DNA of 64,000 nucleotides from Guyparkeria hydrothermalis (GTDB lineage: Bacteria > Pseudomonadota > Gammaproteobacteria > Halothiobacillales > Halothiobacillaceae): NCBI RefSeq assembly GCF_023555375.1, contig NZ_JAJSEE010000006.1, forward strand, positions 62,001 through 126,000, read 5' to 3'. The translations under genes were made by a program, and so were the position numbers. A model generated the notes under the pieces. That model worked only from the letters and a program-made list of their open reading frames with translations. It searched no databases and was not told the origin of the DNA. Below, one piece after another: positions 29,371-38,821 of the stretch. The first letter of the stretch is position 1. Each line of letters begins with the position of its first letter.

Positions 29371-29506
29371 GCGGTCGGACGTCCTGAGAAAATCAATGCC
29401 GTTGCCTGCCGCTCTGGCTCGACCGGGGCGACCCGGGTCTTGCCCGACCCACCCGCGGCGGTGGCAGGCGATTGCCGGAGAGAGCGGAATCCAGGGCGAG
29501 CCTGCA

Positions 29507-29515
29507 TGCTAAACT
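29507..29515 (+). promoter_or_regulatory. Possible extended -10 element upstream of metG
   Basis: TGC-TAAACT (29507-29515) resembles an extended -10 box, about 108 nt before the metG ATG. No matching -35 is evident, so this is a weak call. Confidence 0.3.
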
Positions 29516-29622
29516 GCCGCGCCCTGAATAACCAATCATCAGCAAAGTCGCCCCCGGGACGTGGCGCCGTTCGCGGCGCCGACCGCCCGGCCAGTCACCA
29601 CGTTCACGACACTCGGACCCGC

Positions 29623-31674
29623 ATGGACAACCAACGCCGGATTCTCGTTACCTCCGCCCTGCCTTACGCCAACGGCCCGCTGCACCTCGGCCACGTGATC
29701 GAGACGATCCAGACCGATATTTGGGTGCGCGCCCAGAAGCTCGTCGGCAACGACTGCCGGTACGTCTGCGCCGACGATACCCACGGCACCCCCATCATGC
29801 TGCGCGCCAAGCAGGAAGGCATCACCCCGGAGGAACTGATCGCGAAGATGCATCGGCTCCACGAGGCGGACTTCCAGGGGTTCGGCATCGGGTTCGACAA
29901 CTTCGGCAGCACGCACACCGACGACAACCGCAAGATGGCCGAGGAGATCTTCGGCAAGCTGGATGCCGCCGGGCTGATCAGTCGCAAGACGATCAAGCAG
30001 GCCTTCGACGAGACCGAGCAGATGTTCCTGCCGGATCGCTTCATCAAGGGCACTTGCCCGAAGTGCGGCGCGGACGACCAGTACGGCGACAACTGCGAGG
30101 CCTGCGGGGCGACCTACTCGCCGACCGAGCTCAAGGACCCCAAGTCGGTGATTTCCGGCACCACGCCGGTCGAGCGCGACTCCGAGCACTACTTCTTCGA
30201 CCTGCCCAAGATCGGCGATCGGCTCAAGGACTGGCTCGACAACGCCCAGGTGCAGCCCTCGATCAAGGCCAAGCTCAACGAATGGTTCGAGTCGGGGCTG
30301 CAGTCGTGGGACATCTCCCGGGACGCGCCCTACTTCGGCTTCGAGATCCCGGGCGCCCCGGGCAAGTTCTTCTACGTCTGGCTGGACGCGCCGATCGGCT
30401 ACATCGGGTCGTTCATCGAGCTGGCACGTCGCGAGGGGCTCGACTTCGACGCGTTCTGGGGCAAGGATGCCGACACCGAGCTGGTGCACTTCATCGGCAA
30501 GGACATCGCCTACTTCCACACCCTGTTCTGGCCGGCGACCCTGATGGGCGCGGGCATGCGCACCCCGGACGCGATCCACGCCCACGGCTTTCTCACCCTG
30601 AACGGCGAGAAGATGAGCAAGTCGCGCGGCACCTTCATCAAGGCCAAGACCTACCTCGAGCACCTCGACCCCGAGGCCCTGCGTTACTACTTCGCCGCCA
30701 AGCTCGGCTCGGGTATCGACGACATCGACCTCAACCTCGAGGACTTCCGCTACCGCGTCAACGCGGACCTGGTCGGCAAGGTGGTCAACATCGCCAGCCG
30801 TTGCGCGGGGTTCATCAAGAAGCATTTCGACGGCAAACTCGCCGCCGAGCTCGAGCGCCCGGAACTGCATCGCGAAATGACCGATGCGGCCGCCGGCATC
30901 GCCCAGCGCTACGAACGCCGCGAGTACTCGGCCGCCATGCGCGAGATCATGGCGCTGGCCGACCGCGCCAACCAGTACATCGACGAGCGCAAGCCCTGGG
31001 TGCTGGCCAAGGACGAGGCCACCCGCGCCGAGGTGCAGGCCATCTGCACGGACGGGATCAACGCCTTCGCCGTGCTGATGACCTACCTCTCGCCAGTGCT
31101 GCCCAAGCTGGCCGCCAAGGCCGCCGAGTTCCTCAATGTGGAGGCACTGACCTGGCAGGGGCTCAACCAGCCGTTGCTCGACCACCCGGTCAACAAGTTC
31201 AAGCCGATGATGCAGCGGATCGAGGAATCCTCGCTCGAGGCCCTGCTCGAGGCGGCCAAGCAGGACGCCGCCGACGAGGCCAAGACCAAGGCCGGCGACA
31301 ACGCGCCGAAGACGACCGAGAAACGCGAGATCGAGCCGATCGCGGCGACCATCGACATCCAGCAGTTCGGCGCGGTCGACCTGCGCATCGCGAAGATCCT
31401 CGAGGCCGACCACGTCGAGGGGGCGGACAAGCTGCTGCGCCTGTCGCTCGATATCGGCGAGGAAAAGCCTCGGCAGGTATTCGCCGGCATCAAGGCCGCC
31501 TACGACCCGGCCACCCTGGTCGGCCGTCACACCGTGATGGTCGCCAACCTCGCCCCGCGCAAGATGAAGTTCGGTCTCTCGGAGGGCATGGTGCTGGCCG
31601 CTGGCTCGGGCGGCTCGGACCTGCACATCCTGTCGCCCGACGAGGGGGCCACGCCGGGCACGCGGGTGAAGTGA
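29623..31674 (+). CDS. metG: Methionyl-tRNA synthetase
   Basis: The 683-residue class I synthetase charges both initiator and elongator tRNA-Met. Signature motifs are the HIGH-type HLGH near residue 22 ([10 protein letters not shown]) and KMSKS at residues 330-334. The connective peptide binds zinc through [20 protein letters not shown]-terminal Trbp111/EMAP-like tRNA-binding domain begins near residue 580 ([20 protein letters not shown]), as in E. coli MetG. The start is the ATG at 29623 ([18 protein letters not shown]); upstream extension of the frame is antisense to the glycosyltransferase. Two initiator tRNA genes follow at once. Confidence 0.96.
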   Translation: MDNQRRILVTSALPYANGPLHLGHVIETIQTDIWVRAQKLVGNDCRYVCADDTHGTPIMLRAKQEGITPEELIAKMHRLHEADFQGFGIGFDNFGSTHTDDNRKMAEEIFGKLDAAGLISRKTIKQAFDETEQMFLPDRFIKGTCPKCGADDQYGDNCEACGATYSPTELKDPKSVISGTTPVERDSEHYFFDLPKIGDRLKDWLDNAQVQPSIKAKLNEWFESGLQSWDISRDAPYFGFEIPGAPGKFFYVWLDAPIGYIGSFIELARREGLDFDAFWGKDADTELVHFIGKDIAYFHTLFWPATLMGAGMRTPDAIHAHGFLTLNGEKMSKSRGTFIKAKTYLEHLDPEALRYYFAAKLGSGIDDIDLNLEDFRYRVNADLVGKVVNIASRCAGFIKKHFDGKLAAELERPELHREMTDAAAGIAQRYERREYSAAMREIMALADRANQYIDERKPWVLAKDEATRAEVQAICTDGINAFAVLMTYLSPVLPKLAAKAAEFLNVEALTWQGLNQPLLDHPVNKFKPMMQRIEESSLEALLEAAKQDAADEAKTKAGDNAPKTTEKREIEPIAATIDIQQFGAVDLRIAKILEADHVEGADKLLRLSLDIGEEKPRQVFAGIKAAYDPATLVGRHTVMVANLAPRKMKFGLSEGMVLAAGSGGSDLHILSPDEGATPGTRVK

Positions 31675-31720
31675 TGGGCGTGTCGGGGTAACGGACTGGT
31701 GACGTCGGCCCCGACTTGTG

Positions 31721-31726
31721 TATAAT
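31721..31726 (+). promoter_or_regulatory. -10 box of the first initiator tRNA gene
   Basis: TATAAT is a perfect -10 hexamer, 6 nt before the mature tRNA 5' end. The -35 region near 31698-31704 (GGTGACG) is weak. Confidence 0.6.
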
Positions 31727-31732
31727 GCGTCT

Positions 31733-31809
<77 letters not shown>

Positions 31810-31816
31810 GTTTCAA

Positions 31817-31848
31817 GAAAGCCCCGGGGCCTCCCCTCGGGGCTTTTT
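31817..31848 (+). terminator. Rho-independent terminator of initiator tRNA copy 1
   Basis: GCCCCGGGGCCTCCCCTCGG continues to GGGC and TTTTTT, giving a stable GC hairpin with a T tract. The same unit follows the second tRNA gene. Confidence 0.88.
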
Positions 31849-31870
31849 TCATGCTCGGTGTATTACCTCA

Positions 31871-31889
31871 GATTCGTGCGGGGTTTCCC
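31871..31889 (+). repeat. Relict right terminus of a palindromic element
   Basis: GATTCGTGCGGGGTTTCCC matches the right terminus of copy A (GATTCGTGCAGCGTTTCC) at 16 of 18 positions. It has no left arm upstream and abuts copy C at 31892. It looks like the remnant of an earlier insertion. Confidence 0.55.
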
Positions 31890-31891
31890 TT

Positions 31892-32160
31892 GGGAAGGTC
31901 TGCATGAATGGCATACCGCTCTGCACGCCTTGAGTCGGGCAGATGCAAGGCGCTCGTCCGCCGCGGAAGGGTGATTCCCGCATCCAAGGACGACAACGCA
32001 GCAGATATCCGGCGCAAGGTGCCCCCAGCGGGGCTTGGCGAGTCGCCCGTGCTCCGCGTTGCGCTGTCTTGACGTGGCCACCGGCACGCCGGTGACACCG
32101 CGCCTGGATCACGAACGACTCGCCAAGCCAGAGTGGTATGACATTCGTGCAGACCTTCCC
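31892..32160 (+). repeat. Palindromic structured repeat, copy C (between initiator tRNA genes)
   Basis: The terminal arms GGGAAGGTCTGCATGAATG and their complement (ATTCGTGCAGACCTTCCC) are paired with a few mismatches. The right module stem CTTGGCGAGTCG (32034-32045) pairs perfectly with 32116-32127. The left module is the short form without the three-hairpin insert, like copy B. The direct repeat CTTG flanks it (31889-31892 and 32160-32163). Its right end touches the -35 box of the second tRNA gene. A one-base length difference from copies A and B inside the left module shifts every reading frame, which argues against coding. Confidence 0.9.
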
Positions 32161-32188
32161 TTGACAGCATCGCGGGTCCGCGTACAAT
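32161..32188 (+). promoter_or_regulatory. Sigma70 promoter of the second initiator tRNA gene
   Basis: TTGACA (32161-32166) and TACAAT (32183-32188) are 16 bp apart, a strong promoter, 15 nt before the mature tRNA. The -35 box starts at the base after repeat copy C. Confidence 0.75.
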
Positions 32189-32203
32189 GCGCGCCATACC
32201 AGA

Positions 32204-32280
<77 letters not shown>

Positions 32281-32286
32281 GATCAG

Positions 32287-32318
32287 AAAAGCCCCGGGGC
32301 CTCGCCTCGGGGCTTTTT
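32287..32318 (+). terminator. Rho-independent terminator of initiator tRNA copy 2
   Basis: GCCCCGGGGCCTCGCCTCGG continues to GGGC and TTTTT. It differs from the copy 1 terminator at one loop base and lies 14 nt before the stop of the convergent RND gene. Confidence 0.88.
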
Positions 32319-32332
32319 GTTTGTGCCGTCGT

Positions 32333-35300
32333 TCACGCCATCCGTGCACGCCGCCGCTGGGCGATCCCGAGCACGCTGGCCGTCAGGGCGGGCAGGAAGG
32401 TCAGGGTCACGATGGTCGCGCCCAGCAGGCCGAACATCACGATCGCGCCGACCCCGCGATAGAGCTCGGTGCCCTCGCCCGGGATCAGCACCAGCGGGGA
32501 GAGGCCGCTGATGGTGGTGAGCGTGGTCATCACGATCGGGCGCAGGCGCACCGCCACCGCCTCCATGACCGCCTCGACCGCGTCACGTCCCTCGGCGAAG
32601 CTCCGCCGCGCCTGCTCGACCAGGAGGATGGGGTTGTTGACCACCGTCCCCATCAGGATCAGGAAGCCGAGCATGGTGATCATGTCGAACGGCTGACTGA
32701 TGGCCTTCAAGCCGACCAGCGGCAGCAGACCGCCCACCAGGTTCATCAGCGCGAGCCCCGCGATGCCCCCGGCGATGCCCAATGGGATGGCGGTCATGAT
32801 CAGCAGCGGGTAGCGCCAGTGGGTGAAGATCGCCACCAGCAGCAGGTAGATAATCGCCAGGGCAATGACGAAGTTGCCGGAGAGCGCCTCGCGGGTGGCG
32901 TTTAGCTGGTCCGACGCGCCGGAAATCGACAGGCTCACCCCGGCCGGGATCTCGCCCGAGGCACGCATCTCGCCGACCAGTTGCTCGCGCACCCGCTCGA
33001 CACCGGCCTCGAGTGCGACGGATTCCGGCGGGATGATGTCGAGCGTCACCATCCGCTTGCCATCGACGCGACGAACGATGCTGGTGTCGACGCGCGTATC
33101 GATGCGCGCGACCGAGGAGAGCGGCAGGCTCGCGCCCTGCGAGCTTTTCAGCAGGATCTCGTCCAGTCGTGCCAGGCGCGGGTCGCTGCCCCCCGAGCCG
33201 TAGAGATAGATGTCAATCTTGTCGTCGTCGAGGAAGAAATCGTCGACGTAGGCCCCTTCGGTGAGTGCCGAGACGGAAAAGCCGATCGCCTCCATGCTCA
33301 ATCCCAGTTCGGCGGCCCGGTCCCAGTCCGGGCGGATCTCGACCAACGGCTGGGCAAGCTCCAGTGTCGAGGGGCGAGTCTGGATGCGCGGATCGTCGAA
33401 GATGATCTCGGCACGCTCGTAGGCGCGATTGGCCACCGCGTAGATATCGGCGAGATCCGAGCCGGCGATATCCAGCGAGATACTGCGCGTGCCGCCATCG
33501 TTGCTCGAGATGATCGACCCCTTGGCGGCAAATGCCCGCATGCCCGGGTACTGCTCGTAGAATCGGGTGATCTCGTCCATCAACGGCTCGATATGATCGG
33601 GATCGATCGTCTCCGAGATCACCCGGATCTGGGTCGGTTGCACTTGCATCACGAGGTTGCGAATCGGCGGCACCGGCGTGTCGCCGCGCTCGAACGCGCC
33701 CGGGTCGGCGTCCACCGCCGGGAGCAGGTGCGCCTCGACCTCCCCGGCGATGCGGGCCATCTCCTCGAGGTTGTAGCCCGGCGGCGCGTTCATCACCGCG
33801 AAGGTCTTGGGTTCTTCCCCTTCCGGCAGGTATTCCGCCGGGGGCGTCAGAAACACCACGATCGACGCGCTACCCGCCAACACCACGGCCATGGTCAAGC
33901 CGCGACGTGCCCTTGAGCCGATCATTGCCTTCACGCCGGCCTCGACCGCGCGCGCCCAACCAGGCGTCCGGGCGCCCTCCCGCCCCGAGCGCCCGAAATC
34001 GAGGTGCGCGCTCAGGGTGGGAATCACCATCACCGCCACCAGCATGGAGGCGACGATGGCCGAGGCGATCGCGATGGCGACATCCGAATACAACTGGCCC
34101 GCCTCTTCCTGGATAAACAGGATCGGCAGGAACACCAGCACCGTGGTGGCCGTCGAGGCCAGCACCGCCGGCCAGACCTCGCGCACACCCTCGACCGCCG
34201 ATTCCAGCCGCGCCATGCCACGCCGCCGCAGACGTTCGATGTTCTCCAGCACCACGATGCTGTTGTCGACGGTCATGCCGATGGCAAATGCGACACCGGC
34301 AAGCGAGATGACATTGATGGTTCGTCCCGTGACCAGGAGCCCCAGGAACGCCGCGATCGCGCACAGCGGAATCCCGATCACGCCGACCAGGGTGGCGCGA
34401 GGCGAACGCAGGAACAGGAACATCACCAGGGTGGCGAAGGCCGCGCCCAGGCCGAGGTTGGTCCAGACGTTCCTGATCGAGGCCTGCACGTAGCGCGCAT
34501 CGTCGGTGTTGAGCTCGAGCACCATGCCGGCCGGCTCGAGCACCTCGTCGTTGATGCGCTCGACTTCATCGATCATCGCGTACTTGATGTCGATGACGTT
34601 CGAGCCGCTCTCGCGCCGCACCTGCAGCCCGATTACCTTCTGGCCGTTGGTGAACGCCAGTGCCCGCTGGCGCGAACCGCCCTGCTCGACCTCGGCCACA
34701 TCACCCAGGCGGATCACGGCATCGCCACGCCGGGCGATCACCAGGCGCTCGAGTTCCTCGGCGCTGGCGAAACGCCCGACCGTACGCAACAGGTAGCGTC
34801 GCTTACCGGCATCCACCTCCCCGCCGGAGATGTCCTGGTTGCGGGCCCGGATGGCATCGCGCAAATCGAGCAGGGTCAGTCCCCGCCGGGCGAGCTGACG
34901 CTCGTCGACGTGGATCTGCATCTGCCGTTCCGCCCCGCCGCGCATGGTGACCTCCGAGACCCCGGGCACGCTCTCCATGCGCGGGCGCACCTCGTCATCG
35001 ATGAAATCGCGCATCAGGTCGATGTCGAGCCCGTGCGGGTTGTCGGGCGAGGTCGCCACCCGGAAATACATGAAGGCGTTCGACGAGAACGACGTGGCCG
35101 CGATCCTCGGCTCGTCGACGTTGCGCGGGTAGTCCGGCACCTGGCTCAGTGCGTTGTTGACCTCGATCAGCGCCTCGGTGATGTCGGTGCCGAACGGGAA
35201 CTCCAGCTCGATCTCGGCCGAGTCGCTGGTGGCCGTGGCGTTGAGTTCGGCCAGGCCGGGGATATTGCGCAGGTACCGTTCCTGCTCGATCAGGATGTCT

Positions 35301-35476
35301 TTCTCGATGTCCTGCGGCGTCGCTCCCGGCCAGCGCGTCTCGACCGTGATGGTGCGCACATCCAGATCCGGGATCATCTGCACCGGGATACGCAGTGCCG
35401 CCACGGCACCCAGTATCGCGATGATCAGGGTGATGACCGTAACCAGCGTGCCGTGCCGGACCACCGCGGCAAACAT
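32333..35476 (-). CDS. RND efflux permease, second system (non-canonical proton-relay residues)
   Basis: The 1047-residue RND pump begins VVRHGTLVTVITLIIAILGAV and has the usual two periplasmic loops and about 12 helices. The segment 4 motif reads GMTVDNSIVVLEN, so the AcrB Asp pair is D404-N405. In segment 10, where AcrB has its lysine, the sequence is VVNNPILLVE with N947. These changes occur in a subfamily apart from AcrB, so coupling may differ in detail. The start is ATG at 35476, which overlaps the adaptor stop as TGATG. No outer-membrane factor is nearby; it may use a TolC encoded elsewhere. Substrates unknown. Confidence 0.93.
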   Translation of the reverse strand: MFAAVVRHGTLVTVITLIIAILGAVAALRIPVQMIPDLDVRTITVETRWPGATPQDIEKDILIEQERYLRNIPGLAELNATATSDSAEIELEFPFGTDITEALIEVNNALSQVPDYPRNVDEPRIAATSFSSNAFMYFRVATSPDNPHGLDIDLMRDFIDDEVRPRMESVPGVSEVTMRGGAERQMQIHVDERQLARRGLTLLDLRDAIRARNQDISGGEVDAGKRRYLLRTVGRFASAEELERLVIARRGDAVIRLGDVAEVEQGGSRQRALAFTNGQKVIGLQVRRESGSNVIDIKYAMIDEVERINDEVLEPAGMVLELNTDDARYVQASIRNVWTNLGLGAAFATLVMFLFLRSPRATLVGVIGIPLCAIAAFLGLLVTGRTINVISLAGVAFAIGMTVDNSIVVLENIERLRRRGMARLESAVEGVREVWPAVLASTATTVLVFLPILFIQEEAGQLYSDVAIAIASAIVASMLVAVMVIPTLSAHLDFGRSGREGARTPGWARAVEAGVKAMIGSRARRGLTMAVVLAGSASIVVFLTPPAEYLPEGEEPKTFAVMNAPPGYNLEEMARIAGEVEAHLLPAVDADPGAFERGDTPVPPIRNLVMQVQPTQIRVISETIDPDHIEPLMDEITRFYEQYPGMRAFAAKGSIISSNDGGTRSISLDIAGSDLADIYAVANRAYERAEIIFDDPRIQTRPSTLELAQPLVEIRPDWDRAAELGLSMEAIGFSVSALTEGAYVDDFFLDDDKIDIYLYGSGGSDPRLARLDEILLKSSQGASLPLSSVARIDTRVDTSIVRRVDGKRMVTLDIIPPESVALEAGVERVREQLVGEMRASGEIPAGVSLSISGASDQLNATREALSGNFVIALAIIYLLLVAIFTHWRYPLLIMTAIPLGIAGGIAGLALMNLVGGLLPLVGLKAISQPFDMITMLGFLILMGTVVNNPILLVEQARRSFAEGRDAVEAVMEAVAVRLRPIVMTTLTTISGLSPLVLIPGEGTELYRGVGAIVMFGLLGATIVTLTFLPALTASVLGIAQRRRARMA

Positions 35477-36597
35477 CAACGCGACTCCTCGTTCTCAAGC
35501 GGGCCGACTCGGACTTCCATCCCGCGTTCCAGCGCCTCGTTGCCACGCACAATCACCCGGTCGCCCGCCTCGATCCCGGCGGTGATTACCACGCGATCAT
35601 CGAACCCGTCGGCAAGCTCGATCTGGCGCTCGGTCACGGTCTGGCCCTCGCCCTCGTCGAGCACCCACACCGTGGTCCGGCCATCCGGATAGCGCTGCAC
35701 GGCATCGCGCGCAACGGTCAGGCCGTCGCGACCGGTGGCCAGGCGCAACCGTCCCTCGACCGCCATGCCGGGTAATACCGAGACATCGCCACTGGGCTCG
35801 CCACGAACCAGGAAGGTGCGGGACGTGGCATCGGCCACCGGCACCACCGTGGCGATGCCGGCGGCCTGCCAGTCCATCCCGGTACCGTCGAGGCGGAAGC
35901 GAAGCTCCGCCTGCTCGCCCACCAGCGGGAAGTAGCGTTGCGGCACCGGGAAATCCAGGCGCAGGGTGTCGCGGTCGACCAGGTGGATCAGCGCCTCGCC
36001 GGGCACCACCCACTCGCCGCGTTCGGCAAGCCGTTCGGTGACCACGCCATCGAACGGCGCGACTAGCCGATGTCGATCGAGACGGGCCTGGCCTCGTTCG
36101 AGGGTTGCCGAGACGGCCGCCAGACGTGCCTCGGCTTGCTCGACGGCACTCGCGCGTGCCTGCACCTCGGTCTCGGCGATATTGCGCCCGGCGCCCACCG
36201 AACGGGCCTCGTCCAGCCGACGCACCGCCTCGCGGCGCGCGGCGAGTGCCTGGCGTCGCTCGGCCTCCAGGCTTGCCACGGCCAGTCGCTCAAGCTCGCT
36301 GTCCAGTTCGAACAACGGCGTACCGGCGGTCACGCGATCACCGGTCTCCACCAGCACGGCCGCGACGAGGCCGGCGATCTCCACCGACAGCGCCGCGGTA
36401 CGCAGGCTGCGCACCGTCCCGTCGAGCTCGACCACCTCGATGATTTCGGTGGGCGCGGCCGACTCGGTCACCACGCGCGGCGGTTCGGCGGCGTCGACCG
36501 CGGTGACCACCAGTGGCAGCGACAGGAAGACGGCCGCGAGGAGGGTTCGGGGGACGAGCGAAACGCGTTGGCTGGGATTCATTGGGATACCGGTCAT
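35476..36597 (-). CDS. RND efflux periplasmic adaptor (second system)
   Basis: The protein is 373 residues from the ATG at 36597; an ATG at 36582 is equally possible and neither has a good ribosome site. It begins with a signal segment (LLAAVFLSLPLVVTAVDA). The lipoyl-like halves are visible (SVEIAGLVAAVLVETGDRV and LVAPFDGVVTERLAERGE) on either side of a helical hairpin of about 70 residues rich in Ala, Glu and Arg. The beta-barrel and membrane-proximal parts complete it. It bridges the pump to an outer-membrane channel. Its stop overlaps the pump start by one nucleotide (TGATG). Confidence 0.93.
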   Translation of the reverse strand: MTGIPMNPSQRVSLVPRTLLAAVFLSLPLVVTAVDAAEPPRVVTESAAPTEIIEVVELDGTVRSLRTAALSVEIAGLVAAVLVETGDRVTAGTPLFELDSELERLAVASLEAERRQALAARREAVRRLDEARSVGAGRNIAETEVQARASAVEQAEARLAAVSATLERGQARLDRHRLVAPFDGVVTERLAERGEWVVPGEALIHLVDRDTLRLDFPVPQRYFPLVGEQAELRFRLDGTGMDWQAAGIATVVPVADATSRTFLVRGEPSGDVSVLPGMAVEGRLRLATGRDGLTVARDAVQRYPDGRTTVWVLDEGEGQTVTERQIELADGFDDRVVITAGIEAGDRVIVRGNEALERGMEVRVGPLENEESR

Positions 36598-36760
36598 GGG
36601 CCTGATCGTTGGCGCCGCCACGCCATCGGGGCGTGGGGATTCACGCAAACGTATTCAGCGTAGTTCCACGACCGCCCCGCTGCCACACGCTAATCGGGGA
36701 TCGAGGCAAAAATGCTAATCTGCGCGGTCATCCGTTGCCTTATCACGTCGAGAGATACAC

Positions 36761-38821
36761 ATGTCCAACCCCTTGCTGGATACCCCCGACCTGCCGGCCT
36801 TCGACCGTATTGCCCCGGACCATGTCGAGCCGGCCATCGAGCAGATCCTCAGCGAAAACCGGGCCGCCATCGACGCGCGCCTCGCCGAGGGTGCGCCGTT
36901 CACCTGGGATAACTTCGTCGCCCCCATGGAGGCGCTGGAGGACCGGCTGGACCGCGCCTGGTCGCCGGTGAGCCACCTGAACGCCGTGGTCAACACGCCG
37001 GAACTGCGGTCCGCCTACGAGGCCTGCCTGCCCAAACTCTCCGACTACTCGACCGATCTTGGCCAGAACGAGGCCCTGTTCGCGGCCTACCGCGCCGTCA
37101 GCGAGCGTGACGACTTCGAAGCCCTTTCGGTGGAACAGCGCCGCGTGGTGGAAAACGCCATCCGTGACTTTCGCCTGGCCGGGGTCCACCTGGAGGCCGG
37201 TGACAAGGCGCGGTTCAAGGCATTGAAGAGCGAGTTGTCGCAATTGACGACACGGTTCGCCAACAACCTGCTGGATGCCACCAATGCCTGGTCGCTGGAC
37301 ATCGAGGACGAATCCCGCCTGGCCGGCCTGCCGGATTCGGCACGCGCCCTGTTCCGTCAGGCGGCCGAAAACGCCGACCGTCCGGGCTGGCGCATCACTC
37401 TGAAAATGCCCAGCTTCAACGCCGTGATGACCCACGCCGAGGATCGCGCCTTACGCGAGACGCTCTACGAGGCGTTCGTCACGCGCGCCTCCGAGGTGGG
37501 CCCACATGCCGGGGAGTGGGATAACGGGCCGATCATGGACCGCATCCTCGAGATCCGTCACGAACTGGCGCAACTGCTCGGATTCGATAACTACGCCCAG
37601 CGCTCGCTGGCCACCAAGATGGCGAGCGACCCGGCCGAGGTGCTCGCCTTCCTGCGCGAGCTTGCCGACCAGGCCGTGCCCAAGGCCCGGCGCGAGTTGG
37701 CCGACTTGCAGGCCTTCGCCCGCGATTCCGGCGGCCCGCAGACCCTGCAGCCCTGGGATATCGCCTTCTACGGCGAGAAGCTCCGCGAGGCGCGGTTCGC
37801 GATTTCCCAGAAGCAGCTCAAGCCCTACTTCCCGGCCGACCGGGTAGTCGAGGGCCTGTTCACGGTGGTGGGTCGCCTGTTCGGCATCCGCGTGCGCGAA
37901 CGCGAGGACGTCCCCACCTGGCATGAGGACGTGCGGTTTTTCGAGGTCGAGGACCGCGACGGCAACCCGCGTGGCCGCTTCTACCTGGATCTGTACGCGC
38001 GGGCCAACAAGCGTGGCGGGGCGTGGATGGCCGGTGCCATCCAGCGCCGACGACTGCCCGACGGCAGCATCCAGCAACCGGCCGCCTTTCTCACCTGCAA
38101 TTTCACCCCGCCGGTGGGCGGCAAGCCTTCCCTGCTCACCCACGACGAGGTCACCACGCTGTTTCACGAGTTCGGGCACGGCCTGCATCACCTGCTCACC
38201 CAGGTGGATGCCGCCGGGGTGGCCGGGATCAGCGGGGTCGCCTGGGATGCCGTGGAACTGCCCAGCCAGTTCCTGGAGAACTGGTGCTGGGAGCGCGAGG
38301 CGCTCGACCTGTTCGCTCGTCACGTCGACACGAACGAGCCGCTGCCGGCCGATCTGTTCGAGCGGATGCGCGCCGCGCGCCAGTTCCAGGCCGGCATGCA
38401 GATGGTCCGGCAACTCGAGTTCTCGCTGTTCGACCTGCTCCTGCATCAGGACTTCGACCCGGCCACCGGCGCGCGCATCCAGGAAACGCTGGACGAGGTA
38501 CGCGACTCGGTCGCGGTGATCCAGCCACCGGCCTACAACCGTTTCCAGCATGGCTTCGCGCACATTTTTGCCGGTGGCTATGCCGCGGGCTACTACAGCT
38601 ACAAGTGGGCCGAGGTCCTCTCGGCGGATGCCTGGTCGCGTTTCGAGGAGGACGGCGTGTTCAACGAGCGTGCCGGTTCCGACTTCCTGGTCCACATACT
38701 CGAGCGCGGTGGCAGCGAGGACCCGCTGGCCCTGTTCAAGGCATTCCGCGGGCGTGAGCCCAGCATCGAGCCGCTGTTGCGACAGCACGGCATCGCGACG
38801 GGCGAGGAGACCTCGGCATGA
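36761..38821 (+). CDS. prlC: Oligopeptidase A (M3 metallopeptidase)
   Basis: The 686-residue cytoplasmic zinc peptidase degrades short peptides, including cleaved signal peptides. The zinc site HEFGHGLHH starts at H469, the same place as in E. coli PrlC. Family segments NLPxF-like (DLPAFDRIAPDHVEPAIEQI), YARANKRGGAWMAG and FQHGFAHIFAGGYAAGYYSYKWAEVLSADAW are present. The length equals that of the E. coli enzyme. Its TGA overlaps the ATG of the AI-2E family gene, giving a coupled run prlC, AI-2E protein, TrmB-like protein. Confidence 0.96.
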   Translation: MSNPLLDTPDLPAFDRIAPDHVEPAIEQILSENRAAIDARLAEGAPFTWDNFVAPMEALEDRLDRAWSPVSHLNAVVNTPELRSAYEACLPKLSDYSTDLGQNEALFAAYRAVSERDDFEALSVEQRRVVENAIRDFRLAGVHLEAGDKARFKALKSELSQLTTRFANNLLDATNAWSLDIEDESRLAGLPDSARALFRQAAENADRPGWRITLKMPSFNAVMTHAEDRALRETLYEAFVTRASEVGPHAGEWDNGPIMDRILEIRHELAQLLGFDNYAQRSLATKMASDPAEVLAFLRELADQAVPKARRELADLQAFARDSGGPQTLQPWDIAFYGEKLREARFAISQKQLKPYFPADRVVEGLFTVVGRLFGIRVREREDVPTWHEDVRFFEVEDRDGNPRGRFYLDLYARANKRGGAWMAGAIQRRRLPDGSIQQPAAFLTCNFTPPVGGKPSLLTHDEVTTLFHEFGHGLHHLLTQVDAAGVAGISGVAWDAVELPSQFLENWCWEREALDLFARHVDTNEPLPADLFERMRAARQFQAGMQMVRQLEFSLFDLLLHQDFDPATGARIQETLDEVRDSVAVIQPPAYNRFQHGFAHIFAGGYAAGYYSYKWAEVLSADAWSRFEEDGVFNERAGSDFLVHILERGGSEDPLALFKAFRGREPSIEPLLRQHGIATGEETSA

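Noticed and set aside
28480-29622. Long N-terminal extension of the metG frame
   Set aside because: This part is antisense to the glycosyltransferase gene. The ATG at 29623 begins the normal MetG N-terminus.
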